64,000 nt of DNA from an uncultured Selenomonadales bacterium (GTDB lineage Bacteria; Bacillota; Negativicutes; Acidaminococcales; Acidaminococcaceae): NCBI GenBank assembly GCA_900315925.1, contig ONAV01000010.1, positions 35,743-99,742 of the forward strand, read 5' to 3'. Positions 1 to 7,649 of this stretch are shown piece after piece. A program made the translations under genes and the position numbers. Within the stretch, counting starts at the first letter, position 1. Each line of letters starts with the position of its first letter. The notes beneath the pieces were generated by a model. It ran no database searches. It was not told the origin of the DNA and saw only the letters and a program-made list of their open reading frames with translations.

Positions 1-1558
1 CTGCACACCGTTCTCTGTTTTATGCACTCGGATTCAGCGACGAAGACTTGAAAAAGCCGCTGATAGCAGTTGTTAATTCCCAGACTGATATCATTGCCGG
101 TCATGCCCATCTGGACGACCAGGCCAAAATGGTAAAATACGGCATCCTCGCAGCTGGCGGCGTTCCCATTGAAGTTCCTGCCATCGGCCTTTGCGACGGT
201 ATCGCCATGGGCCATGAAGGGATGAAATACCCGCTGGCAAGCCGCGAACTGATCGCCGACAGCATTGAAGCGCAGATCAACGGCCACGCCTTTGACGGCA
301 TGGTACTGATCCCCAACTGCGATAAAATTGTACCCGGCATGCTGATGGCTGCGCTGCGCCTGAATATCCCTGCTGTATTCTGCAGCGGCGGCCCCATGCT
401 CCCCGGCCGTTACGAAGGAAAAGACATTTCCATTTCCACCACGTTTGAAGCAGCCGGCCGTTTTGAAGCCGGCAAAATTGATAAAGCAGAACTGTCCCGC
501 ATTGAGCGTTGCTCCTGCCCCGGCTGCGGCAGCTGCGCCGGTCTGTTCACCGCAAATACCATGAACTGCCTCACCGAAGTGTTAGGCATGGGCCTGCCCG
601 GCAACGGGACCATTCCTGCAGCCTTCCAAGGTGACCGTGCCCGTCTGGCCAAAAAAGCGGGCGAAACCGTTGTCCGCCTGGTTAAAGAACAGCTCCTGCC
701 ACGGGATATCATGACTATGAACGCCTTTAAGAATGCCATCACGGTGGACATGGCCATCGGCGGCAGCTCCAACACAGCGTTGCACTTACCGGCTATCGCC
801 CACGAAGCCGGACTCAAACTGCCCTTATCCCTGTTTGACAAAATCTCCAAGAAGACTCCGTACCTGACCAAACTGAGCCCCGGAGGTTTCCATCATATGA
901 TTGACCTGAACGAAGCCGGCGGCATCTCTGCGGTCATGAACGAACTGAGCAAACTGGGACTCATCAACAAGAGCTGCAAGACGGTCACCGGTAAGACCAT
1001 CGGCGCTTTGATCAAAAACGCGGTCATTACGCGTCCGGATGTAATCCGCACCGTGGAAGACCCCTACCGCAAGACCGGCGGCATCGCCGTACTGACCGGC
1101 AACATCGCGCCCATGTGCTCTGTTGTAAAAGAGAGGCCAAAAAGATTAACAAGGGCGATGTAGTCGTTATCCGTTATGAAGGACCCAAAGGCGGCCCTGG
1201 CATGCGGGAGATGCTGAATCCCACCTCAGTACTGGCCGGCATGGGACTGGATAAAGACGTTGCCCTTCTCACCGACGGACGCTTCTCCGGCGCAACCCGT
1301 GGCGCCTGCATTGGCCATATCTCTCCGGAAGCCCGTGAAGGCGGCAACATTGCGTTGATCGAAGAAGGCGACATCATCGAGATTAACATCCCGAAACGTT
1401 CACTAAACGTTAAAGTTTCTGACAAAGAACTGGAAAAACGCCGGGCAAAATGGAAATGCCCGCCGCCCAAAGTAAAGACCGGTTACCTGGCCCGCTATGC
1501 AGCGCTGGTATCCTCCGCCGCAGAAGGCGCTATTGTCCGGGTTCCCGGGGAAGAGTAA
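1..1558 (+). pseudogene. ilvD: Dihydroxy-acid dehydratase, 5'-partial and broken by an internal deletion/frameshift
   Basis: IlvD removes water from dihydroxy-acids in valine, leucine and isoleucine synthesis. The reading frame is already open at base 3 (AHRSLFYALGFSDED), so the start lies outside the window. The iron-sulfur region CPGCGSCAG and the GGSSNTALHLPAIA motif are present. The first frame runs to about 1125 (GNIAP..SVVK) and then drifts to a stop at 1161-1163. The family sequence resumes in another frame at about 1139 ([20 protein letters not shown]) and continues to the normal C-terminus. Compared with the family, roughly 30 residues between SVVK and KINKGD are missing, and APDG reads APMC, as if two compensating single-base changes had occurred. 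As written the gene cannot make a functional enzyme. Family assignment is certain; whether the lesion is biological is not. Confidence 0.9.
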
Positions 1559-1664
1559 TTGTAGAAAGCAAAACAGAATCATAATCAGATGTGTTTCTGT
1601 TGAACATTCTTTACTTTCGTTTTAAACGCGAAACCAGTTTTTAAAAGCGCTTTTGCGAATAATT

Positions 1665-1723
1665 AAAAAACAAACTGTACAAGGCAATGGAAATCCCACT
1701 TGCTTTGTACAGTTTTTGTTTTG
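1665..1723. terminator. Bidirectional intrinsic terminator between convergent ilvD and phnE
   Basis: The arms AAACAAACTGTACAAGGCAA and TTGCTTTGTACAGTTTTTG form a near-perfect inverted repeat ending in T-runs on both strands. It sits in the 306-base gap between ilvD and the convergent permease gene; nothing else was recognised in that gap. Confidence 0.75.
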
Positions 1724-1864
1724 CTTTATATTTCTTTGCGTTTATATTTCTTTTGAAACAACAGAATGGATTCGAATTTTGTTTACATTCTTTCCTTTTC
1801 ACGTAATGGAACAATCGTCATTATGTTTTCCATTACGCAAGAGGCATCGTACTACCTTACCTGC

Positions 1865-3397
1865 TTACCTGACTTTACGCAACCGATACGCCCTGCGGTA
1901 TTTTTCCGAAACGGCTCCTGCCGCAGCCACCACCAGTATCAGGCCCCAAAGCAGCGCGCCTGCCTGTTTCCATTCGTAGTGATTCATAGCCAGAACCAAA
2001 GGAGTACCGATGCCGCCCGCACCAACCAGGCCCAATACGGCAACTTCCCGCAGGTTGATGTCCATGCGGTAGATAACGGCGGACAAATAGTGCGGCAGTA
2101 TCTGGGGAACCACAGCCCAACGCACAGCCGCCAGAAGATTAACACCTGAAGCACGTAACGCATAGTACGGTTTCAAGTCAATGCTGTCAATGGCAATCAG
2201 GAAGCGTTTGGCCAAAAGACCGATGCTGCACAGAGCCATGGTCAGCACGCCGGCAAACGGCCCAGGTCCGGTCACCCTGATCCACAGCAACCCGTAAACA
2301 AGGACCGGCACCGAACGGAACACAAGCAACAGCAGACGAACCAACAGTGCTGCAAAACCAAAAAAGCGGAAACAGGAAAAAACAGATAACAGAAGGGCGA
2401 ATAACGTTCCTCCGAGAGTTCCCAAAAAAGCAATGCACAGGCTTTCAAATAACAAGGCTGGCACCGCATCCGGGTCCAGAGAAAACATCATTGTAATTTC
2501 CGGATTTACAACTCCTTCAACAATAGATTCCAGCGCGGTTTTGTTCACATCTGACATGGCCGGAAAGCCGTTTAAAAAAGAGAAAATGATGAAAAAAGCG
2601 AACAGAATCACGGGGACATACCCTATTTTATGTTTTGTTTCCGATTCTACCAGACGAACGCACAGGAACCCGCTTAAACTCTCCGTTGCCAACACTACCA
2701 GATATAACACGCAAAGAATCATGCCCACTTTGGAGTACTCCCGCCAGGCCAGCTTCTCATTTAGCAAAAGACCTATGCCTCCCGCCCCCACAAAACCCAA
2801 CACCGCAGCGTTACGCACATTGGATTCCAACAGATACAGCAGGTTGGCAAGATAACCCGGAAGTATCTGCTTCCACACAGAGACCCACCAGGCTTTCAGG
2901 CGCCCCGCTCCCGCATATTCCAACACACGGGCCGTCTGCAGGTCCGCGTTCTCGCTGTCTTCGTATCCCAACCGGGAAAGCACTGCCCCGGTGGACAGGG
3001 TGACCGCTATGATGCCGGACCACATGCCAAGACCGAACACAAACGTACAGAGCAAGGCCAGGATTAGCACGGGAATGCATCGAAACACGTGTACTGCCGT
3101 CTTAAGGGCAATCCGCACAGCTTTCCACTGATTCACATACCCGTTACACAGTACTGTCCCCGCTGCTCCGATGATTCCGCCAAAAACGGTTCCCAGAAGG
3201 GAAATATACACTGTGTCCCGCAGCGGAACCAGAATCACATCCAGAAAGGAAGTATCCGGAGGGAACATCCTGCCGACAGTGTCAATAAAGTAATGTCCCC
3301 GCTCCCATAACAGGGGCAGGGAAAACTCTGTCTGCCATAAGGAAATTAGCAGACAAAGCACAACTATTACACTGCGGACAAGATATGACCGTTTCAT
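1865..3397 (-). CDS. phnE: Phosphonate-type ABC transporter permease, tandem PhnE-PhnE fusion
   Basis: Membrane component of a PhnCDE-type importer (phosphonates or related phosphorus compounds; the substrate is not deducible here). The 510-residue protein is about twice the usual PhnE length of roughly 260. It consists of two homologous permease domains: residues about 1-255 and 256-510. Each ends with the ABC permease coupling-loop signature, NAAVLGFVGAGGIG in the first half and EVAVLGLVGAGGIG in the second, so one chain could supply both halves of the membrane channel. GAGGGAAAG lies just upstream of the ATG. It is downstream of phnC with a 127-base gap, longer than usual within this operon type. 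Family call is firm; substrate is inference. Confidence 0.88.
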   Translation of the reverse strand: MKRSYLVRSVIVVLCLLISLWQTEFSLPLLWERGHYFIDTVGRMFPPDTSFLDVILVPLRDTVYISLLGTVFGGIIGAAGTVLCNGYVNQWKAVRIALKTAVHVFRCIPVLILALLCTFVFGLGMWSGIIAVTLSTGAVLSRLGYEDSENADLQTARVLEYAGAGRLKAWWVSVWKQILPGYLANLLYLLESNVRNAAVLGFVGAGGIGLLLNEKLAWREYSKVGMILCVLYLVVLATESLSGFLCVRLVESETKHKIGYVPVILFAFFIIFSFLNGFPAMSDVNKTALESIVEGVVNPEITMMFSLDPDAVPALLFESLCIAFLGTLGGTLFALLLSVFSCFRFFGFAALLVRLLLLVFRSVPVLVYGLLWIRVTGPGPFAGVLTMALCSIGLLAKRFLIAIDSIDLKPYYALRASGVNLLAAVRWAVVPQILPHYLSAVIYRMDINLREVAVLGLVGAGGIGTPLVLAMNHYEWKQAGALLWGLILVVAAAGAVSEKYRRAYRLRKVR

Positions 3398-3524
3398 TTC
3401 TTTCCCTCTTATACAATAATTTCAGGAAAAACTTTTTGTTGATAGACATACTCTGCCACTTATCGCAGCCGTCTTCGCACAATTGCAATGAAATCCTTGC
3501 AGATAGCACACAGGCTCCGCAGTT

Positions 3525-4265
3525 TCATTGCGCGCCTCCGTATACATCCGCAAAGGAGGCTTCATCCCAGGCGGAAACAGGGGCGTCTTTTACCACAACG
3601 CCCTGCTTTAAGCCGATGATCCGTTCCGCATATTGCACAGCCTGCGCTGTATTGTGGCTGTTCATAACTACCGTCAGCCTATTCTCCTGCTGGAGGGTTT
3701 TAAGTAATGAAAGAACCTGTTCCGCGGCCACCGGATCCAACGACGCCACCGCTTCATCGGCCAGAATGATGCGGGCCTGCTGCAGCAGCGCCCGGGCGAT
3801 GGCCACCCGCTGTTTCTCACCGCCGCTTAAGGTGGAAACCAATGCATCCGCTTTCTCAGCCAGTCCGACTTTGGCCAGGGCCGCTTTCGCGTTTTCCCGG
3901 TCCTGTTTCGAAAAGCAACCCGTCATGACGCGCCATAACGGATTCCGGAACAGCGCCCCGTGCAGCACGTTTTCCAGAGCCGTCGACTGGGGTACCAGGC
4001 AGAAATCCTGGTAGATTACCGCTATCTTCTGCTGTATCTGCCGCAATTTTTTTCCGCTGCAGTGTGACAGGCACTCCCCGTCTACCCAGACCGTTCCCTG
4101 CTGCGGTGTCACCATCCCGTTGAACAACTTCAGCAGTGTTGTCTTCCCTGCCCCGCTGCGCCCGATTACGGCCACAAACTCCCCTTCCGCAATCTGCAGG
4201 GAAACCTGTTGCAAAACCGGTTCGTCCTTATGAAATTGATGGGTTATGTTTTTTAACTCCAGCAT
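3525..4265 (-). CDS. phnC: Phosphonate-type ABC transporter ATP-binding protein
   Basis: Cytoplasmic ATPase that would drive the PhnE permease. The 246 residues carry a Walker A motif (GRSGAGKT, about residue 36), the ABC signature LSGGEKQR (about 145), a Walker B segment (IILADEAVASLD) and a switch histidine (NSHN, about 202). Length is normal for PhnC. It lies between phnD and the fused permease on the same strand, so the order is phnD-phnC-phnE. Membership of the PhnC group rather than another ABC family is inferred from these neighbours. Confidence 0.9.
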   Translation of the reverse strand: MLELKNITHQFHKDEPVLQQVSLQIAEGEFVAVIGRSGAGKTTLLKLFNGMVTPQQGTVWVDGECLSHCSGKKLRQIQQKIAVIYQDFCLVPQSTALENVLHGALFRNPLWRVMTGCFSKQDRENAKAALAKVGLAEKADALVSTLSGGEKQRVAIARALLQQARIILADEAVASLDPVAAEQVLSLLKTLQQENRLTVVMNSHNTAQAVQYAERIIGLKQGVVVKDAPVSAWDEASFADVYGGAQ

Positions 4266-4397
4266 AGCGAACCACCTTAACGTAATATCTCAGGTACCAA
4301 TCATCCATTCACTAATCCGTTCGTTCCGCTTTTCCGGCAAACCTCCAAGGCCCTGCCAACATACCGCATGATGCAACAGCATCGCATCACAATTAAT

Positions 4398-5361
4398 TTA
4401 CTTTCCTTTCAGTTCCCGCTGTACCCGGCGTTCGTCATCATAATTTTTCGCATCGGCCCAGTCGTAGCCTTTGTGACCCAGAATCTTCAGCGCATCCAGC
4501 CCCTCTTTGGTCTTTCCAATCTCAATCAGCGCTTCTCCGAAAGCCTTACGGAACTTCTTGTCCTGCATGGTTTTGGACGTTTTGCTCACACAGACCGTAT
4601 CGTTATAAATCTTATCCGTCACTCCGATGATGCCCGTCTGTTTCCAGATCGTGTCCGTGCCCCCCAGCTTTTTCTGCCAGTTCTTTTCATTGCGGATCCG
4701 TATGTGGGAAAAGGCCACTGCAATGTCCGCCTGCCCGGAAGCCAGCCGCGCCATGGATGTGGTATAAGACTCTGCCTGCACTACATGAGCCAGATCCGCA
4801 ATCGTTTTCCCGTATTCCTTTTTCAAAAATAAGGAAGGATACAGGTAGCCCGAAGCGGAGGCCGGGCTCATCACTGTCCAGGTCAACCCGTTCAGTTCCT
4901 CCCAGGAAGGCTTTTGCCCCTTCTTCACCTTTTCCAGCAAGGCTTTTCCTTTGGCGGAAGGCCCCGTCACCAGCACAGAGCGGTAATGCTGGACAAGTTT
5001 ATCATTAAACTTTTCCGGTTCCCCTTCGTTCCAGATTTTTACGTCTGTTGTATCCTTACTAATGCCCTGCCGCAGCGCCGTGAGCAGTACATCGATTTCC
5101 TTGTCAAACAACACATAGGTAGCGCCGGAGACGAAACCTGCATCCGCGCTGCCCGCACTTAAAGCTTCCCCTACCGCGCTGTAGGACGTGCCCACGCTTA
5201 CGGACACCTTGCTGACCGCAAAGCCTTTTTCCTTCAGCTTCCCCTGTAACATCGTGCTTAACGGCCCCACAGCCGTTTTTACTGTCTCCGCATCCTGATA
5301 AGGAGAAACAGCAATCTTCAATTCCTTAATCTCATTATTTCCGGTAAACTATCTTTTTCAT
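4398..5361 (-). pseudogene. phnD: Phosphonate-type solute-binding protein with its signal peptide lost
   Basis: Periplasmic/lipoprotein receptor of the PhnCDE-type importer. From 5321 inward the mature domain is intact (KIAVSPYQDAETV, SAGSADAGFVSGATYVLF, 307 residues). A good ribosome site (GGTGGAGAATTAAA) precedes an ATG at 5361 that reads MKKIVYRK and stops at once. The mature frame has an in-frame TAG just upstream of GNNEIKELKIAVSP. The simplest reading is that a start, then about 20 codons of signal peptide and lipobox, then GNNEIKE was the original order and the middle is missing. Without it the protein could only start at a TTG (5321) and would stay in the cytoplasm. The alternative is a sequence error. 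Confidence 0.7.
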
Positions 5362-5434
5362 TTTAATTCTCCACCCTTTCACTATTACATATTAAATGCA
5401 GCAGCCATGCCTCACAATTCCAAAAAGATACTAA

Positions 5435-5600
5435 AAATAATAAAAGCGCGACTGCATATCGCGCCTTACATGCCAAAACCAAAATGCGTTTCAGGAACGA
5501 TATGCATGAAATGGAACTATCTTCATTCATACAAACCGGCGGTCGATGATCTCTGGCATCCTCTCAGCCCGGCACACGGGCTCCCTCGCATTTCGGCTTC
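5435..5600 (-). promoter_or_regulatory. Structured leader with terminator/antiterminator (riboswitch candidate) upstream of phnD
   Basis: On the minus strand, arms AAATGCG (5587-5593) and CGCATTT (5482-5488) close a domain. Inside are a perfect hairpin AGCCCG/CGGGCT (5566-5582) followed by CTGAGAG, and a second helix GTATGAA/TTCATGC (5526-5532 with 5504-5510). Below it is an intrinsic terminator GCGCGA/TCGCGC (5446-5464) with a U-rich tail. TGCATATCG at 5498-5506 in the domain is exactly complementary to CGATATGCA at 5453-5461 in the terminator, a 9-bp antiterminator. This is the layout of a transcriptional riboswitch. The CTGAGA word recalls the 5' half of TPP riboswitches, but I cannot find their 3' half. 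Confidence 0.65.
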
Positions 5601-5703
5601 AGAAAATATTTTTATTTTCATACAGGACCAGGGCGCTCCCCCAAGTCCCAACCGTTCTATTTATTGAAAAAACTTCCTGACGTTTTCTTTAACTGTCTGT
5701 AGC

Positions 5704-5719
5704 TGTTTCACGTGAAACA
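5704..5719. promoter_or_regulatory. parS site (ParB-binding), perfect
   Basis: TGTTTCACGTGAAACA is the 16-bp consensus parS palindrome bound by ParB/Spo0J proteins. ParB is encoded at 39027-40040. The site is intergenic. Confidence 0.93.
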
Positions 5720-5850
5720 CCAATTCCTTTATATAGGAATTTTAGCATATTAACCTTTGTTTGTATAGCCAATGTAATCTGTTAAAATTAAATCTGGTTA
5801 GCATCATGAACAGGCTTTTCCCTGCCCGTCGATTCGTGTCAACGGTTTCT

Positions 5851-6240
5851 TTACTTTCCTTCTGCTTCTTTGCCTTCTTCTGCTTCTTTGCCTTCTTCTG
5901 CTTCTTTGCCTTCTTCTGCTTCTTTACCTTCTTCTGCTTCTTTACCTTCTTCTGCTTCTTTGCTTTCTTCCGCTTCTTTGCTTTCTTCTGCTTCTTTGCT
6001 TTCTTCTGCTTCTTTGCCTTCTTCTGCTTCTTTGCTTTCTTCTGCTTCTTTGCCTTCTTCTGCTTCTTTGCTTTCTTCTGCTTCTTTGCCTTCTTCTGCT
6101 TCTTTGCTTTCTTCCACTTCCACCACTTCAACATTACCGCCTGCTTCAGCAGGCTGGGAGCAATAACCTTTCATAGCAAAAAAAGAATTCTGAAATAATA
6201 CCAAACCTATAATTGTTAAAAGCAAAACTTTTCTTTTCAA
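5851..6240 (-). CDS. Exported Glu/Lys/Ala hexapeptide-repeat protein, unknown function
   Basis: Not recognised as a named family. The 129-residue protein starts at TTG with a good ribosome site (GAGGTGAAATC). Residues 1-28 are a basic start plus a hydrophobic stretch (MKRKVLLLTIIGLVLF), so it is probably exported or membrane-anchored. Residues 43-126 are 14 tandem copies of EE(S/G)KEA, ending EGK. The frame was chosen over the equally open overlapping frames because only it has a ribosome site, a signal-like N-terminus and hydrophilic repeats. The repeat would be highly charged and helical. Copy number is likely to vary between strains by slippage. Confidence 0.6.
   Translation of the reverse strand: MKRKVLLLTIIGLVLFQNSFFAMKGYCSQPAEAGGNVEVVEVEESKEAEEGKEAEESKEAEEGKEAEESKEAEEGKEAEESKEAEESKEAEESKEAEEGKEAEEGKEAEEGKEAEEGKEAEEGKEAEGK
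5854..6114 (-). repeat. 18-bp tandem repeat, about 14.5 copies
   Basis: An 18-base unit coding EE(S/G)KEA is repeated in phase. It contains no stops in several frames, so long open frames appear on both strands. Third-position and G/S codon differences (GGC versus AGC) mark individual copies. Confidence 0.95.
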
Positions 6241-6278
6241 GATTTCACCTCATTTCATGGAATAAGGACTTTTTTCAT

Positions 6279-6316
6279 AAAAAAACGCCCGGGCACATGT
6301 CGTGCCTGAGCGTTTC
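6279..6316 (-). terminator. Intrinsic terminator after the TAXI binding protein
   Basis: On the minus strand CGCTCAGGCACG-ACATG-TGCCCGGGCG is followed by a run of Ts directly after the stop of the gene at 6325. Confidence 0.8.
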
Positions 6317-6324
6317 CTATAATA

Positions 6325-7341
6325 TTATTTCAGCACGCCGATTTCCTTATAGTATTTTTCAGCGCCGGGATGCAGAGGAATCTTGGCAATATCTTTTACT
6401 GCTTCAGCCGGTTTCAGGCCTTTCAGGTTTTTCTGAGCCTGGCCCAATTCATCAATATGTTCCCAGAAAGATTTGGTCATCTGGTAAACGGTTTCGTCTT
6501 TCAGATCGTGACGGCAGAACATAACCATTTTAATCGCGGAAGTGTTAACGGCTTCTTTTTGGTTCGGATAGGTGCCTGCGGGGATAGTGTATTTAACATA
6601 CCAGGGATATTTTTCCTGCAGTTTCTTAATAATATCATCGCTGATGTTCACCAGACGGCAGTTCGAGCTCAGCGCCTGGGAAACAGCAGAAGCCGGGGTG
6701 CCGGACATAATCCATGCGCCGTCAATCGTGCCGTTCTGCAGCATATCGGCTGCGCCGCCGAAGGCGATGTATTCCGCTTTGATTTCATCCGGGAATTTGA
6801 TGCCGGCTGCAGTGAAATGAGTCTGGCATTCGTTGTAAACGGAAGAACCGGCAGAAGCGACCGCAAAATGTTTGCCTTTCACATCTTCCAGTTTGGTGAT
6901 ACCGGATTTGTTGGTCACAACCACCTGGTTGGGATTCAGGTACAGACCGGCAATGGCTTTCAGGTCTTTATAAGCGTGGCCTTTAAAGCTGTCCGTGCCG
7001 TTCATGCACTGATATGCATTGCTGCTGATTGCGATGGAAACCTGGGCTTCCCCATCGGAAACCATGTTCAGGTTGGCAATACCACCGGCAGATGCCTGGC
7101 TGGCTGCACTAACAGAAGGAACGGTTTTGTTCCAGTTATTGGTAATGGCAGCACCTACTGCATACAGGGCGCCGGACGCAGAAGCAGTCGGGAAATTAAT
7201 CTTAATTTTATCCGTAGCTGCCGCCGGAGCTTTCTTCGGTGCTTCCGCCTTTTTGTCACCGCCGCCGCAGCCAGTTAATGCCCCTACCATTAACATGGTG
7301 GCCAAAGATGCGCTTACTATGCGTTTCAAGGATTTTTTCAT
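6325..7341 (-). CDS. TAXI-family TRAP transporter solute-binding lipoprotein
   Basis: Extracytoplasmic receptor for a TRAP transporter; members of this family bind glutamate or other organic acids. I chose the ATG at 7341, behind AGGAGGAG. It gives a typical lipoprotein signal (MKKSLKRIVSASLATMLMV.. then LTGC), with the mature part starting at Cys and a Lys/Ala/Pro linker. The TAXI fold follows (INFPTASASGALYAVGAAI, SGGIANL-like segment, VVVTNKSGI). The matching permease is immediately upstream at 7650-9638, separated by a hairpin element. The natural substrate cannot be read from the sequence. Confidence 0.9.
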   Translation of the reverse strand: MKKSLKRIVSASLATMLMVGALTGCGGGDKKAEAPKKAPAAATDKIKINFPTASASGALYAVGAAITNNWNKTVPSVSAASQASAGGIANLNMVSDGEAQVSIAISSNAYQCMNGTDSFKGHAYKDLKAIAGLYLNPNQVVVTNKSGITKLEDVKGKHFAVASAGSSVYNECQTHFTAAGIKFPDEIKAEYIAFGGAADMLQNGTIDGAWIMSGTPASAVSQALSSNCRLVNISDDIIKKLQEKYPWYVKYTIPAGTYPNQKEAVNTSAIKMVMFCRHDLKDETVYQMTKSFWEHIDELGQAQKNLKGLKPAEAVKDIAKIPLHPGAEKYYKEIGVLK

Positions 7342-7443
7342 ATTTCTTCTCCTCCTAAAAAAAATTAACATGTTCAGGTAATGCTACATGAATTATTATA
7401 TATCTTTTCCCGGAAAAATAACAGTGTTTCCTTAAGAAAATGA

Positions 7444-7621
7444 TTACGTCAGGAAAAGACTTCGCAAAACCGTCCGCATTTGCTGTTTTATGGACTCATT
7501 TGCCTACGGCTTCGAAACTCGGGGCTTCGCCCCTCAAACAATCTCGCCGTTACGGCAAATTTCATCTCATAAAACTACGCAAATACTCCCGATGTTTTGC
7601 TTCAGTACTTTTCCCTGCGTA
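7444..7621. mobile_element. MITE-like long-hairpin element, copy 1
   Basis: The 308-base gap between the TRAP permease and its binding protein is mostly one imperfect hairpin. The outer arms pair (ACGTCAGGAAAAGACTTCGC with the complement of TTCAGTACTTTTCCCTGCGT), the inner arms pair (TTTGCTGTTTTATGG with CATCTCATAAAACTACGC), and GGGGCTTCGCCCC forms the tip. The core word ATGGACTCATTTGCC..GGCTTCGAAACTCG recurs in inverted orientation in the element at 32081-32265. No coding capacity. Confidence 0.65.
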
Positions 7622-7649
7622 AAACCATATGCTCAACAAACTAATATTT

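Noticed and set aside
5482..5593. Classical TPP riboswitch upstream of phnD
   Set aside because: CTGAGAG and a GCCC/GGGC stem are present, but the highly conserved 3' half (GAACCTGATC, GCGTAGGGA) is missing.
5742..6198. Long frames in the 18-bp repeat reading KKAKKQ repeats (minus) or FFCFFA repeats (plus)
   Set aside because: Shadows of the same repeat; no ribosome site or sensible N-terminus, and the hydrophobic or polybasic products have no support.
6370..7278. 302-residue antisense frame over the TAXI gene
   Set aside because: Shadow of a well-supported TAXI gene with signal peptide and ribosome site on the other strand.
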